In this document: positions 26,997 through 35,024 of the stretch, in pieces
Numbering within the stretch: the stretch's first letter is position 1
How the letters are laid out: every line of letters starts with the position of its first letter
From: Bombilactobacillus bombi
Lineage (GTDB): Bacteria > Bacillota > Bacilli > Lactobacillales > Lactobacillaceae
NCBI RefSeq assembly: GCF_013607485.1
Contig: NZ_SCHP01000005.1
Coordinates: forward strand, 1-64,000
Reading direction: 5' to 3'
DNA length: 64,000 nucleotides
Program-made: the position numbers and the translations under genes
Notes under the pieces: generated by a model
Databases searched by the model: none
The model's input: only the letters and a program-made list of their open reading frames with translations
What the model was told of the DNA's origin: nothing

Positions 26997-28268
26997 TTAA
27001 GACCGAACAAAAGGATCACCATTGACATCTTGAGTATCTTTCTTTAAAACAAAGAAAGCATAAATTCCAGCAGCCAATACTGTCAAGGCAATAATATGGA
27101 ACGTGCTGCTATAACCAATATGATCCCGCAGTGAACCTAATGGGTTCGAGAGAATGACTTGGCCAATTTGTGACGCCACTTGGAAACCAATCATGTATAA
27201 AGTTGCCGATAATTTCGTATCAAAATGCAAAGTGAAATAACGGAAAATAGGCAAAGAAAAGAGCGGTACTTCAAGCGAATGCAGCATTTTAATGCAAGAA
27301 ATAGTTACTGGATCATGGAACAAGCCACAGCCACCAATTCTAATAAACATTACCGTTACACCCAATAAAAGGGCATTTCTTACACCAATTTTTTTCATTA
27401 GGATTGGAACTAGACTCATCATCAAAGCCTCAAAGAACACTTGAACTGAATTTAATATACCATACATATGTTGACCTAAAGCTGCGGTGGCAAATAATTT
27501 AGTATAAAAATCTGGAAACATTTGTTGATCAAAAACTGTATAAAAAGTATTCGTAAACATAATGAAAATAATAATTAACCATAAATCTCTAATTTTTAAT
27601 AAGCCTAACATATCTCTTAATTTAGGCGTTTTAGATTCTTCATCAACTTCATCAGCAAGATCAGCTTTCTTTTCCGCTTTCGGAGTCCAGACCAATAGTT
27701 CAATTAATAATAAAACGCCAAAAATTGAGCCCGCCCAAAAGTTTAATTGTGGATTAATTGTAAACAAGAATCCGGCCAACAAAGCAACTGCTGCATAACC
27801 AAAGGAACCCCAAGCCCGCGCTTGACCATATTCAAAATCAAAGCGGCGGCTTAATTTTTCAGCTACTGCTTCAAAAATACCCGAAGCCGACAAAAAACCT
27901 GCTGATAAAACAAATGAGCCTGCAATTATACCAAGGAAAAAGTTATGATGTAATAACGGTGCATAAATCCACACAAAAAATGGTCCAATTAATGCATCTA
28001 ATACAGCGCAAAAAATAAGTAAATAACGCTTAATAATCAATTTATCCTGTAAGGTACCATAAACAAACATCAAAATTAACGTAATAAAGGAATTGGCTGA
28101 ATAAATTGTTCCAACCGCACTTCCTGATAATCCTAAACCATTTTTAGTGGACGTTAGCCACAGCTGGAAAAATGACCACCAAACACCCCAAGAAGCAAAA
28201 AACAATAAAAGTGTTAGTGAACTTTGTAAATATGAAGGATTTTTTAAAGTTTTAGATAGCTGTTTCAT
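26997..28268 (-). CDS. cscB: Sucrose:H+ symporter of the LacY/CscB family
   Basis: 423 residues, 12 membrane helices, with strong likeness to E. coli CscB as I recall it: FFASWGVWWSFFQLWL, GTIYSANSF, FYGTLQDKL-like VYGTLQDKL, FEYGQARAWGSFGYA, INFWAGSIFG, FYTVFDQQMFPDFY and MLHSLEVPLFSLP. It imports unphosphorylated sucrose with a proton. The ATG at 28268 is used because GAGGCAGTGAAG precedes it; a GTG at 28274 sits too close. It is the first gene of the csc operon, with a consensus promoter. A LacY-type permease is unusual here, since lactobacilli more often use a sucrose PTS. Confidence 0.9.
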   Translation of the reverse strand: MKQLSKTLKNPSYLQSSLTLLLFFASWGVWWSFFQLWLTSTKNGLGLSGSAVGTIYSANSFITLILMFVYGTLQDKLIIKRYLLIFCAVLDALIGPFFVWIYAPLLHHNFFLGIIAGSFVLSAGFLSASGIFEAVAEKLSRRFDFEYGQARAWGSFGYAAVALLAGFLFTINPQLNFWAGSIFGVLLLIELLVWTPKAEKKADLADEVDEESKTPKLRDMLGLLKIRDLWLIIIFIMFTNTFYTVFDQQMFPDFYTKLFATAALGQHMYGILNSVQVFFEALMMSLVPILMKKIGVRNALLLGVTVMFIRIGGCGLFHDPVTISCIKMLHSLEVPLFSLPIFRYFTLHFDTKLSATLYMIGFQVASQIGQVILSNPLGSLRDHIGYSSTFHIIALTVLAAGIYAFFVLKKDTQDVNGDPFVRS

Positions 28269-28297
28269 CTTCACTGCCTCGATTTTTAAATTTTATG

Positions 28298-28309
28298 CTA
28301 ACCGGTTAG
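28298..28309. promoter_or_regulatory. Downstream LacI-type operator of the csc operon
   Basis: CTAACCGGTTAG is a perfect 12-base palindrome with the central CG of LacI-family operators. It lies downstream of the -10, in the leader of cscB. Confidence 0.8.
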
Positions 28310-28321
28310 TACATTATTGTA

Positions 28322-28335
28322 TTCAAACGTTTACA
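28322..28335. promoter_or_regulatory. cre (CcpA) site of the csc operon
   Basis: TGTAAACGTTTGAA on the minus strand closely fits the cre consensus TGWAARCGNTNWCA. It lies just downstream of the -10, where CcpA represses. Confidence 0.7.
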
Positions 28336-28341
28336 ATTGCT

Positions 28342-28369
28342 ATTATAGCGTTTTCTTTTTGTGTGTCAA
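28342..28369 (-). promoter_or_regulatory. Consensus sigma-A promoter of the csc operon
   Basis: Both hexamers are perfect: TTGACA (28364-28369) and TATAAT (28342-28347), 16 bases apart. Such a strong promoter needs the tight repression that the flanking operators suggest. Confidence 0.85.
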
Positions 28370-28377
28370 CCGGTTAG
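28366..28377. promoter_or_regulatory. Upstream LacI-type operator overlapping the csc -35
   Basis: CTAACCGGTTGA (minus strand) is the same palindrome with one arm slightly changed, and it overlaps the -35 hexamer. Its centre is 68 bases from the other operator, which would permit looping. Confidence 0.75.
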
Positions 28378-28401
28378 TAGAAAATAATAAGGTTATTTTA
28401 A

Positions 28402-28432
28402 ATAAAAAAAGATAGCCATAAATTGGCCATCG
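28402..28432 (-). terminator. Terminator of nagA
   Basis: GATGGCCA / TGGCTATC stem (one G-U pair) in the minus-strand RNA, then a run of seven T, about 30 bases past the nagA stop. Confidence 0.85.
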
Positions 28433-28459
28433 CTTTTATTACAGATATTTTTTAAATAA

Positions 28460-29617
28460 TTACTGATTTTGATAACGCATCTGACCATCAAGATAGGTAG
28501 CCTGTAAATTCATTTGCTGATCTAAAACAATAAAATCAGCTGCTCTACCTGGCAAAATAGCACCAGCTTTTTGGTCAATTCCGGCACTTTTAGCTGGTGT
28601 GGCAGTAGCCATAGTAATTGCTTGTTCAGGCGTAACAAGATTCCAAGCAACTACATTTTTCACAGCATCATTAAGTTTTAAAATACTGCCAGCCAAGTTG
28701 TGAGTTTCATCTTTCAAACGAGCTGTACCATTACCTACTACAACAGGCAATTCTCCGAGCATATAATCACCATCAGGCATCATTCCAGCAGACATACAGT
28801 CAGTCACTAAAACAATATGTTCTGGACTTTTAACCTTAATTAAAATCTTGGCTGCATAAGGATTAACGTGATGTCCGTCGCAGATTAATTCGGCATTAAC
28901 GCCATCTAAACTCATAGTTGCACCCACCATACCTGGTGCTCGGTGATTCAAAGGACTCATAGCGTTATAAGTGTGAGTAAAAGTAGTCGCCCCTGCTTCT
29001 ACACAAGCCTTAGCCTGTTCAAATGTAGCAGAACTATGACCCAAACATACAACTACACCTGTTTGGCTGATTGCTTGAGTAAACTCAACTGCGCCCTTAC
29101 GTTCTGGAGCAATGGTAATTTGCCGCAAAAGTCCTTGTGCAGCTTCTTGCCATTCTTCAAAAGTATCAATATCAGGATCTCCAAAATACTTAGGATTTTG
29201 GGCACCCTTATGTTCTGGGGTAAAGAACGGCCCTTCAAAATTAATACCCGCAACCTTAGCCCCGGTGAAATGAGCTTGATTTTGTGCTATAGTTGCACAA
29301 ATGTCTTTTAATTGTTCTTTAGAACCAGTAACTGTTGTGGGCAGCCACGAAGTCACACCACACTTCAAGAGACCCTCAGCCATGGCATTTATACCTTGTG
29401 CATCATTATCCATCACATCATGACCTAACAAGCCATGAATATGCGTATCAATTAATCCTGGTGCAATCCAACTATCTTTATAGTCTATGATTTCACCTTG
29501 GGGTTGCTGACTTTCTGGCAAGTAACATCCAAATTTGCCATCATCTGTTAACTCTAAAAATCCGCCACTCTCAGTAGTATTATGCAAAAAGAATTTAGCT
29601 GCGTGTAAGTATTTCAT
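28460..29617 (-). CDS. nagA: N-acetylglucosamine-6-phosphate deacetylase
   Basis: 385 residues of the amidohydrolase superfamily. It removes the acetyl group from GlcNAc 6-phosphate to give glucosamine 6-phosphate, in amino-sugar catabolism and wall recycling. Motifs: DTHIHGLLGHDVMD, NFEGPFFTPEHKGAQ, LGHSSAT, FTHTYNAMSPLNHRAPG and VTDCMSAG. The ATG at 29617 has GGAGG 9 bases upstream; the longer frame to 29692 runs through the promoter and is rejected. The promoter carries an AATTGG-N6-CCAATT dyad expected for a NagR-type GntR regulator. Confidence 0.95.
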   Translation of the reverse strand: MKYLHAAKFFLHNTTESGGFLELTDDGKFGCYLPESQQPQGEIIDYKDSWIAPGLIDTHIHGLLGHDVMDNDAQGINAMAEGLLKCGVTSWLPTTVTGSKEQLKDICATIAQNQAHFTGAKVAGINFEGPFFTPEHKGAQNPKYFGDPDIDTFEEWQEAAQGLLRQITIAPERKGAVEFTQAISQTGVVVCLGHSSATFEQAKACVEAGATTFTHTYNAMSPLNHRAPGMVGATMSLDGVNAELICDGHHVNPYAAKILIKVKSPEHIVLVTDCMSAGMMPDGDYMLGELPVVVGNGTARLKDETHNLAGSILKLNDAVKNVVAWNLVTPEQAITMATATPAKSAGIDQKAGAILPGRAADFIVLDQQMNLQATYLDGQMRYQNQ

Positions 29618-29632
29618 TAACTTGGCCTCCAT

Positions 29633-29650
29633 AATTGGTATATTCCAATT
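29633..29650. promoter_or_regulatory. AATTGG-N6-CCAATT operator in the nagA leader
   Basis: Perfect 6-base arms around TATATT lie 16-33 bases before the nagA ATG and 3 bases downstream of the -10. It is similar to the TGGTATA..CCA core of dre/NagR sites. The same dyad lies upstream of xfp. Confidence 0.65.
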
Positions 29651-29652
29651 AA

Positions 29653-29681
29653 ATTGTACGCGCTCACGGCTTTCTTGACAA
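29653..29681 (-). promoter_or_regulatory. nagA promoter
   Basis: TTGTCA (29676-29681) and TACAAT (29653-29658), 17 bases apart on the minus strand. Confidence 0.75.
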
Positions 29682-29693
29682 TAGTTTCTCAAA

Positions 29694-29729
29694 CAAAAAA
29701 TCCAATCCTTAGACAGTAGAATTGGATTT
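29694..29729 (-). terminator. Terminator of ddl
   Basis: AAATCCAAT / ATTGGATTT stem with a T run on the minus strand, just past the ddl stop. Confidence 0.8.
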
Positions 29730-29738
29730 ATTATTTAA

Positions 29739-30794
29739 TTATTTTTTCTTTTGTTCATAAAGACGCAATTTGCTTTGAACGATTTTTTCACACAAGTCTT
29801 CATAACTAATCCCAACTACTGCCGCTTCCCGCGGAATTAATGATCGAGGGGTCATTCCTGGTAAAGAATTAGCTTCCATAACATAAGCCTTATCATCAGC
29901 CACTAGAAAATCAATCCGGCCATAATTTTGCATACCTAAAGCAGTAAAAGTTCTTTTAGTTAAACTTTGCATTTGTTCTTGAACTGTAGCAGTAATTTGC
30001 GGCGGCGTAATAAAGTGAGTCACATCATTATCTTGGAACTTGTGTTCAAAGTCATACCAGCCACTAGTAACCACAATTTCTACTGGCGGTAAAACTTGGT
30101 CATCAATAATAGCAACCGAAAACTCACGGCCTTGAATGTATTCTTCAATCAAAACTTCATCATCAAAGCGTAAAGCGTCACTTAAAGCATCTGTTAATTG
30201 ATCTGGGTGACGTACAATATGCGTTCCCACACTTGAACCCCCATTAGCCGGCTTTACAACTACCGGAAAATCAAAGGGAATATCACTAACTGCTATATCC
30301 GCAGCAGTAGCCACGATATATTTAGCTGTGGGAATTTGATTTTGTTGAAAAATTTCTTTTGAAAACTTTTTATTCATTGCTAGACCTGAAGCTAATGTAT
30401 CACTACCAGTATAACGAATTTCAAACAAATCTAAGACAGCTTGCACTTTACCATTTTCGCCATCTTCACCATGTAATCCTAAATAAACTATATCTGCTTG
30501 CTGACAAATTTTTAAAACATTCGGACCAAATAAAGCTTTACTTGTTCCTGGACGCAGCGCATTAATCTTTTCGTCTGTAAGTACCTCGTCACTTATGCTG
30601 CTGAGATCCTCAGATTCTGACTCAGTAGTGAATAAGCTATCAATTTGTGAATCAGCAATTTCTTTACCTAGAAAAAGGTCAACTAAGGCTACTTCGTGGC
30701 CCTTAGAACGTAAAGCATTCGTAATTTTGACTCCTGAAGATAAAGAAACGTTGCGTTCAGTACTACGCCCACCGGCTAAAACTACTATCTTCAT
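29739..30794 (-). CDS. ddl: D-alanine--D-alanine/D-lactate ligase family
   Basis: 351 residues. ATP-grasp ligase that makes the terminal dipeptide or depsipeptide of the peptidoglycan stem. Visible: [16 protein letters not shown] at the N-terminus, [44 protein letters not shown] and [13 protein letters not shown]. In the segment WYDFEHKF the residue after Lys252 is Phe253, where D-Ala-D-Ala ligases such as E. coli DdlB have Tyr216. Phe there is the hallmark of D-Ala-D-Lac ligases of vancomycin-resistant Leuconostoc and lactobacilli. So the likely product is D-Ala-D-Lac. Function is inferred from this residue and not tested. Confidence 0.93.
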   Translation of the reverse strand: MKIVVLAGGRSTERNVSLSSGVKITNALRSKGHEVALVDLFLGKEIADSQIDSLFTTESESEDLSSISDEVLTDEKINALRPGTSKALFGPNVLKICQQADIVYLGLHGEDGENGKVQAVLDLFEIRYTGSDTLASGLAMNKKFSKEIFQQNQIPTAKYIVATAADIAVSDIPFDFPVVVKPANGGSSVGTHIVRHPDQLTDALSDALRFDDEVLIEEYIQGREFSVAIIDDQVLPPVEIVVTSGWYDFEHKFQDNDVTHFITPPQITATVQEQMQSLTKRTFTALGMQNYGRIDFLVADDKAYVMEANSLPGMTPRSLIPREAAVVGISYEDLCEKIVQSKLRLYEQKKK

Positions 30795-30963
30795 CGCTGT
30801 TCTCCTTCATTTTAAAATTCCAATTTATCCGTAATCCTAGAACCCTAAGTTTACCATAAAAGTTAAGCTCACAGTTAAGTTTACGAACTAAAAGTTAATA
30901 ATTGCTTTTTTAAGTACAATTGGTTAAACTTTTCGCATCCTAATAGAGCTTTGCAGGCAGGCC

Positions 30964-30972
30964 TGCTATAAT
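30964..30972 (+). promoter_or_regulatory. Extended -10 promoter of the DUF1002 gene
   Basis: TGCTATAAT is an extended -10 element. It is immediately preceded by the GC-rich palindrome GCAGGCCTGC (30958-30967), unusual in this AT-rich gap and possibly an operator. Confidence 0.6.
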
Positions 30973-31007
30973 TAATTTAGGATGTCAACTGACAAAGGAG
31001 ATCAAAA

Positions 31008-31949
31008 ATGAAAAAACTGTTTAATGCACTAACGACTGTATTATTAGCGAGTTTAATTTTTATTATAACTTCAGTAAATGTGAAAGCTGATAGTTGGGAA
31101 ACGCCTATTATGACTTTAGGTTCTTCACTCACTTTTGATCAACGCCAGGGAACAATCGATGTTTTATCAGCTAAAATCCATAATAACAATTCTCAGCAAT
31201 TGACGATTAACGGGGCCACCTTAGTTAAATATCTGAACCCTGCCGGCAGCAACTTTACTAATGCATCCGGGGTTTGGTCGTCGGCCCTCATTGAAAAGAC
31301 TGATCGCGGTTCCGGAATCAATGTAGAAATAGTGCCCTACAATGGTAAAAATAATATTACTACTATCACTGCTAATCAATATCGTAATGCGGCTTTAACT
31401 GCCGGCGTCACTGATGCCAATATCTACGTCACTTCGGCCATACCAATCGATGGCTCTGGTGCTCTTGCAGGGGTCTATGCGGCTTTTAATCAAAATGGCG
31501 ATACTCTTAACCAAGAACAAGTTACCGCTGCACAAAATGAGATGGGTACCCTAAGTAAAATAACTCAGCAAAATGAAGGACAAAAAGGTTATAGTGATGC
31601 CCAACTAAACAATGCTGTGGCGCAAGCCAAAAGTGACATGGCCAAAGTTGGTCCTAACATAACTAACAATCAAATTACTAATATTGTCAATAATACAATT
31701 AAAGATAACAACTTACAAAATGTTCTCTCTGACAATCAAAAACAGCAAATCATTAATATTTTAATCGAAGTTCGTAATTCTGGAGCCTTAAAAAATGGCG
31801 ACTTTCGCCAACAAGCTGGCAAATTAAGCGATACTATTAAAAGCAAAGCTCAAGGTATTTTTAATAAGATTAATACCCCTCAAAATCAAAACTTTTTCCA
31901 ACAATTATGGAATAGTATCGTGAATTTCTTCAGTAACTTATTCCATTAA
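31008..31949 (+). CDS. Secreted DUF1002-family protein
   Basis: 313 residues. A signal peptide (about 1-27, VKADS) is followed by a DUF1002 (YpuA-like) domain: MTLGSSLTFDQRQGTIDVL near the N-terminus and NIYVTSAIPIDGSGALAGVYAAF in the middle. The C-terminal half is Asn/Gln-rich and ends in an aromatic amphipathic segment (NFFQQLWNSIVNFFSNLFH) that may associate with the membrane. Function unknown. It is monocistronic, between its own promoter and a strong hairpin. Confidence 0.85.
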   Translation: MKKLFNALTTVLLASLIFIITSVNVKADSWETPIMTLGSSLTFDQRQGTIDVLSAKIHNNNSQQLTINGATLVKYLNPAGSNFTNASGVWSSALIEKTDRGSGINVEIVPYNGKNNITTITANQYRNAALTAGVTDANIYVTSAIPIDGSGALAGVYAAFNQNGDTLNQEQVTAAQNEMGTLSKITQQNEGQKGYSDAQLNNAVAQAKSDMAKVGPNITNNQITNIVNNTIKDNNLQNVLSDNQKQQIINILIEVRNSGALKNGDFRQQAGKLSDTIKSKAQGIFNKINTPQNQNFFQQLWNSIVNFFSNLFH

Positions 31950-31992
31950 AAATAACGTTAAATTTTAACTTTTGAAATAATATTTATAAGAC

Positions 31993-32027
31993 AAGGGAGC
32001 AAGGACCGTTAATGTCCTTGCTCCCTT
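31993..32027. terminator. Convergent terminator between DUF1002 and CAP genes
   Basis: A perfect 14-base-pair stem AAGGGAGCAAGGAC / GTCCTTGCTCCCTT with a 7-base loop. The T tract is short on either strand; the hairpin probably serves both converging genes. Confidence 0.75.
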
Positions 32028-32055
32028 AATTTATAGAGCCATAAATACTATTTTA

Positions 32056-32925
32056 TCAATGCTTAATAATCGCTTGCCCAGCCTTATCGTAATGAGAAAT
32101 ATAAGGTGCGCGCTCACCGACTATTTGAACATAATTTTCATAGTCTTCAATACCCTTAGCGTCTTCCGGCCTAAAAGTTGATCTTAAAAAGGTCTGTACG
32201 ATATAGAACCGACCGTATCCGTCAGCAACAATGCCCATTCCTACTTCATTAAAGTAAGGATTAAGCATGCTCTTACGATGACCTAAATTAGGATTACCTG
32301 GATCATCATAAAATTCTTCAATCGCATTCACTGCCGTTTTGTTGATATCATGTAAGTCAAAGGCCGTTTCAATATTTTCGGCAGCATAACCATAAGGGTG
32401 ACTTTCAAACCACCACCCCTGATGGCTAAGATAACCCTGCTGCTGTAAATGGGCCGCCCGTTGCTGAGAAAACATATTTAATTCAGCATTCATCTTTAAA
32501 GGCGCTAAATCATTTTGCACACGTAAGCGATTCAATTCTTGTAACATAGCTTCTATTAAAGCTGTGTGATCGTGATTATCCGCAGCCGTTATTAATTGAC
32601 CTGTTTGGGGGTCAAAATTAGCTCGACTTTGGTCACCACGTAGCCATTCATTAGTTGAAACTTGATACATGAGCTGATGATGGAAATTCTCTGAACCACC
32701 ATCAACATAACGTACACTGCCCACGCGCCAATCACTATTAGCTAATAATAGTCGGTCGACGATACGTTCACCGTTGTTATTATACAAATAAGCATAAGGG
32801 GTTTGGGTCACGGAAACAACAGGATAATTATATGTTGCCGCTTGAGTATAATGAGCCGTCACAATCAATCCCCACGTACAAATCAAACTAGCTATAATTA
32901 ATTGCCAAGGATGTTTTTTTTGCAT
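32056..32925 (-). CDS. Secreted CAP/SCP-domain protein with an N-terminal SLAP-like domain
   Basis: 289 residues. Signal peptide about 1-29 (HYTQAAT). About 38-100 resembles an S-layer-associated SLAP domain (YLYNNNGERIVDRLLLANSDWRVG, MYQVSTNEWLRGD), which would bind wall polymer. About 125-265 is a CAP/YkwD-like domain (ELNRLRVQNDLAPLKMNAELN, GYAAENIE, GHRKSMLNPYFNEVGMGI, YIVQTF). The role at the surface is unknown. The ATG has the usual Met-Gln-Lys-Lys signal start. Confidence 0.87.
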   Translation of the reverse strand: MQKKHPWQLIIASLICTWGLIVTAHYTQAATYNYPVVSVTQTPYAYLYNNNGERIVDRLLLANSDWRVGSVRYVDGGSENFHHQLMYQVSTNEWLRGDQSRANFDPQTGQLITAADNHDHTALIEAMLQELNRLRVQNDLAPLKMNAELNMFSQQRAAHLQQQGYLSHQGWWFESHPYGYAAENIETAFDLHDINKTAVNAIEEFYDDPGNPNLGHRKSMLNPYFNEVGMGIVADGYGRFYIVQTFLRSTFRPEDAKGIEDYENYVQIVGERAPYISHYDKAGQAIIKH

Positions 32926-32993
32926 AAATTCACTTCCCTCCTATCTTAATTTTATCATTATAATTCTTTTTACCCTAGAAAATAATTACGCTT

Positions 32994-33650
32994 TTACATG
33001 TGATCCATTGTTTGATTTAATAACTGATCCACAAAATTATTATTTATATCTTGGGCATGGCCTTTAGTCCAGCGATACTCTAAATGCTGAAAGACTTGTA
33101 ATTCTTGATAAATTTGCTGCCACAACGCTTGATTTAACACTGGTTGACCATTTGCTTTTTTCCAGCCGCGCCGCTGCCAATTTTGCAGCCAGCCTTGCCG
33201 CAAAGCATCTAAAACATATCGTGAATCTGCCACTAAGACAATCGCCTGCTGCTCATAATGAAGCTGGTGCAGTTTTTGTAGGCCCTTTAAGACTGCCGTT
33301 AATTCCATTTGATTATTAGTTGCTCCGCGCTGCCCCGCACTCGCTTGATATTTGTGTGTGTGTGTTTGAATTAAATATGCCCAAGCTGCTTTGTCACTAG
33401 TCTTAACATGTCCGCCCGCAAAATTACCTGTATTGCGGGTACCGCCATCCGTATATAACAAAATTGCTGCAGATGCGGTCGCATTTGTACTAGAAGCAGC
33501 ATTATCCTGCATAAAATTTTGCGCACTTTTTAAATCTAAAAAGCCCTTAAAAATTGCCCCTTTAAAGCCTTGGACTTGTTGTTGAGCTTGGGGCCAAGTA
33601 GGATAAATTCCTGGCCGTCGGCCTTTTTTAACAGCATAATACTTTTTCAT
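32994..33650 (-). CDS. rnhA: Ribonuclease HI with an N-terminal RNA/DNA-hybrid-binding domain
   Basis: 218 residues. Residues 1-48 (KKYYAVKKGRRPGIYPTWPQAQQQVQGFKGAIFKGF) form the caulimovirus-viroplasmin-like hybrid-binding domain. About 65-215 is the RNase H fold with the carboxylate set: Asp in LYTDGGTRN, Glu in MELTAVLKGL, Asp in LVADSRYV and Asp in FVDQLLN. It removes RNA from RNA-DNA hybrids. It is a single gene with AAGGTG before the ATG. Confidence 0.93.
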   Translation of the reverse strand: MKKYYAVKKGRRPGIYPTWPQAQQQVQGFKGAIFKGFLDLKSAQNFMQDNAASSTNATASAAILLYTDGGTRNTGNFAGGHVKTSDKAAWAYLIQTHTHKYQASAGQRGATNNQMELTAVLKGLQKLHQLHYEQQAIVLVADSRYVLDALRQGWLQNWQRRGWKKANGQPVLNQALWQQIYQELQVFQHLEYRWTKGHAQDINNNFVDQLLNQTMDHM

Positions 33651-33731
33651 TTTTTCACCTTGCGCTAGAATTAAAATTTGAATAATTGTATGATAACTTT
33701 TAGAACATTAAAGAGCAAGGAGCTTGAATAT

Positions 33732-34559
33732 ATGGGAATGTGGCAGCAAAAAAAATTTCGGCGGCAACACTCGGCTTATATACCCACTTCTAAACTGCCT
33801 GCTGCAGTTTCCGTTAAATCTAGTAAAGAACAAATTCCCACATTTTATGTTCATGGCTTTCGCGGAGGCGATTATACTACTCAAAAAATGGTCGCTTCCG
33901 CCCAAAATTTTACCCAATCACCAGCCTTTTTAAGGGCAACCGTTGATTGGAGCAGCAAAATTCATTATTCCGGTTATTGGACTACTTCAAAATTCCCTAT
34001 CGTTCAATTAGTTTTTAAAGACCGCTGGATTCCCTCTGGAACCATTGAGCGCTGGTTTAATCAGATTTTAAGTGACTTATATCAGCGCTATCATTTTCAA
34101 ACTTATAATGCTGTCGGTCATTCTTTAGGTGCTGTAGCCTTGGTTTCATTTCTGATTAATACATACAATAAACCACTGCCTAAGGTTAATCGCCTAGCTC
34201 TTGTGGCTGGCCCTTTTGATGGCATTGTTGCCTTTGGAGATTTGCCCAATATTAATCCCTTAAGCCCTGAAGGTAAACCCGCTTTCATGACTCCGAAATA
34301 TCTGTGGACTTATATTAATCGCATCAAATTTCCCCATCAGGCTAAAGTGTTAAATATTTATGGCAATATTAATGATTCTTCTAATACTGACAAATACGTT
34401 TCTGTGAGCTCGGCGCGTTCCATTAAATATATTCTCAAACCTCAAGTTCAAGAGTTCATTGAATATAACGCTCTAGGCACTAGTGGTGAGCATTCGCAGC
34501 TGCATGATGACAAACACGTCTTACAGACTATTAATCAATTCGTTTATACCAACAATTAA
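33732..34559 (+). CDS. Alpha/beta hydrolase of the DUF915 family
   Basis: 275 residues. IPTFYVHGFRGGDYT (oxyanion strand) and the nucleophile elbow AVGHSLGAVAL fit the DUF915 cell-surface-hydrolase-like family common in lactobacilli. I place the start at the ATG at 33732 because AAGGAG lies 9 bases before it. The longer frame from the TTG at 33678 lacks a ribosome binding site. There is no clear signal peptide. It is followed 13 bases later by a small gene, probably co-transcribed. Substrate unknown. Confidence 0.83.
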   Translation: MGMWQQKKFRRQHSAYIPTSKLPAAVSVKSSKEQIPTFYVHGFRGGDYTTQKMVASAQNFTQSPAFLRATVDWSSKIHYSGYWTTSKFPIVQLVFKDRWIPSGTIERWFNQILSDLYQRYHFQTYNAVGHSLGAVALVSFLINTYNKPLPKVNRLALVAGPFDGIVAFGDLPNINPLSPEGKPAFMTPKYLWTYINRIKFPHQAKVLNIYGNINDSSNTDKYVSVSSARSIKYILKPQVQEFIEYNALGTSGEHSQLHDDKHVLQTINQFVYTNN

Positions 34560-34572
34560 GGAGAAGCTAATA

Positions 34573-34965
34573 ATGGAAAAATTACGTAATTATCATCCTA
34601 TTTTTACTGAAAATTATCGTTGGGAATTTTTAAGCAACCTTTCCGGCCAGGCAATACAAGATTTTTTGCAGGTAGATACTGCCACTTCAGCCAGATTTGC
34701 TATTAAAGCAATGCAAGACATTATGGCTAATGTTGGTTTAATCTGGGGAGTTACTCCTAAAAATTCTGAAAAACTAATCGGTATCATCAAACTAAGTGCA
34801 ATTAGTGACGAACATATGACCATTAAACTGCAATTTTCTGACAAAGTTCCCGAAGAAATTCTATCGCGCTTGGCGTATTTTGTTAAACATCAACTTCATA
34901 TCCCTAATTCTCAGATTGCTGAGAACTCCGACGCTGCTGCCCAATTAAAAAACTTTTTAAAGTAA
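34573..34965 (+). CDS. Hypothetical 130-residue protein
   Basis: I do not recognise a family. AAGGAGAAGC lies just before the ATG at 34573; the frame continues upstream but there it lies inside the hydrolase gene. The protein is soluble, mixed alpha/beta in appearance, with no signal peptide: FTENYRWEFLSN, AIQDFLQVDTATSARFAIKAM, then IIKLSAISDEHMTIKLQFSDKVPEE. It forms a two-gene unit with the DUF915 hydrolase. Confidence 0.75.
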   Translation: MEKLRNYHPIFTENYRWEFLSNLSGQAIQDFLQVDTATSARFAIKAMQDIMANVGLIWGVTPKNSEKLIGIIKLSAISDEHMTIKLQFSDKVPEEILSRLAYFVKHQLHIPNSQIAENSDAAAQLKNFLK

Positions 34966-35024
34966 CCCTACTAAATGAAGCAGATTGCGGTAAACTAATA
35001 TTATTATAAATTTTGGAGTTAGTT

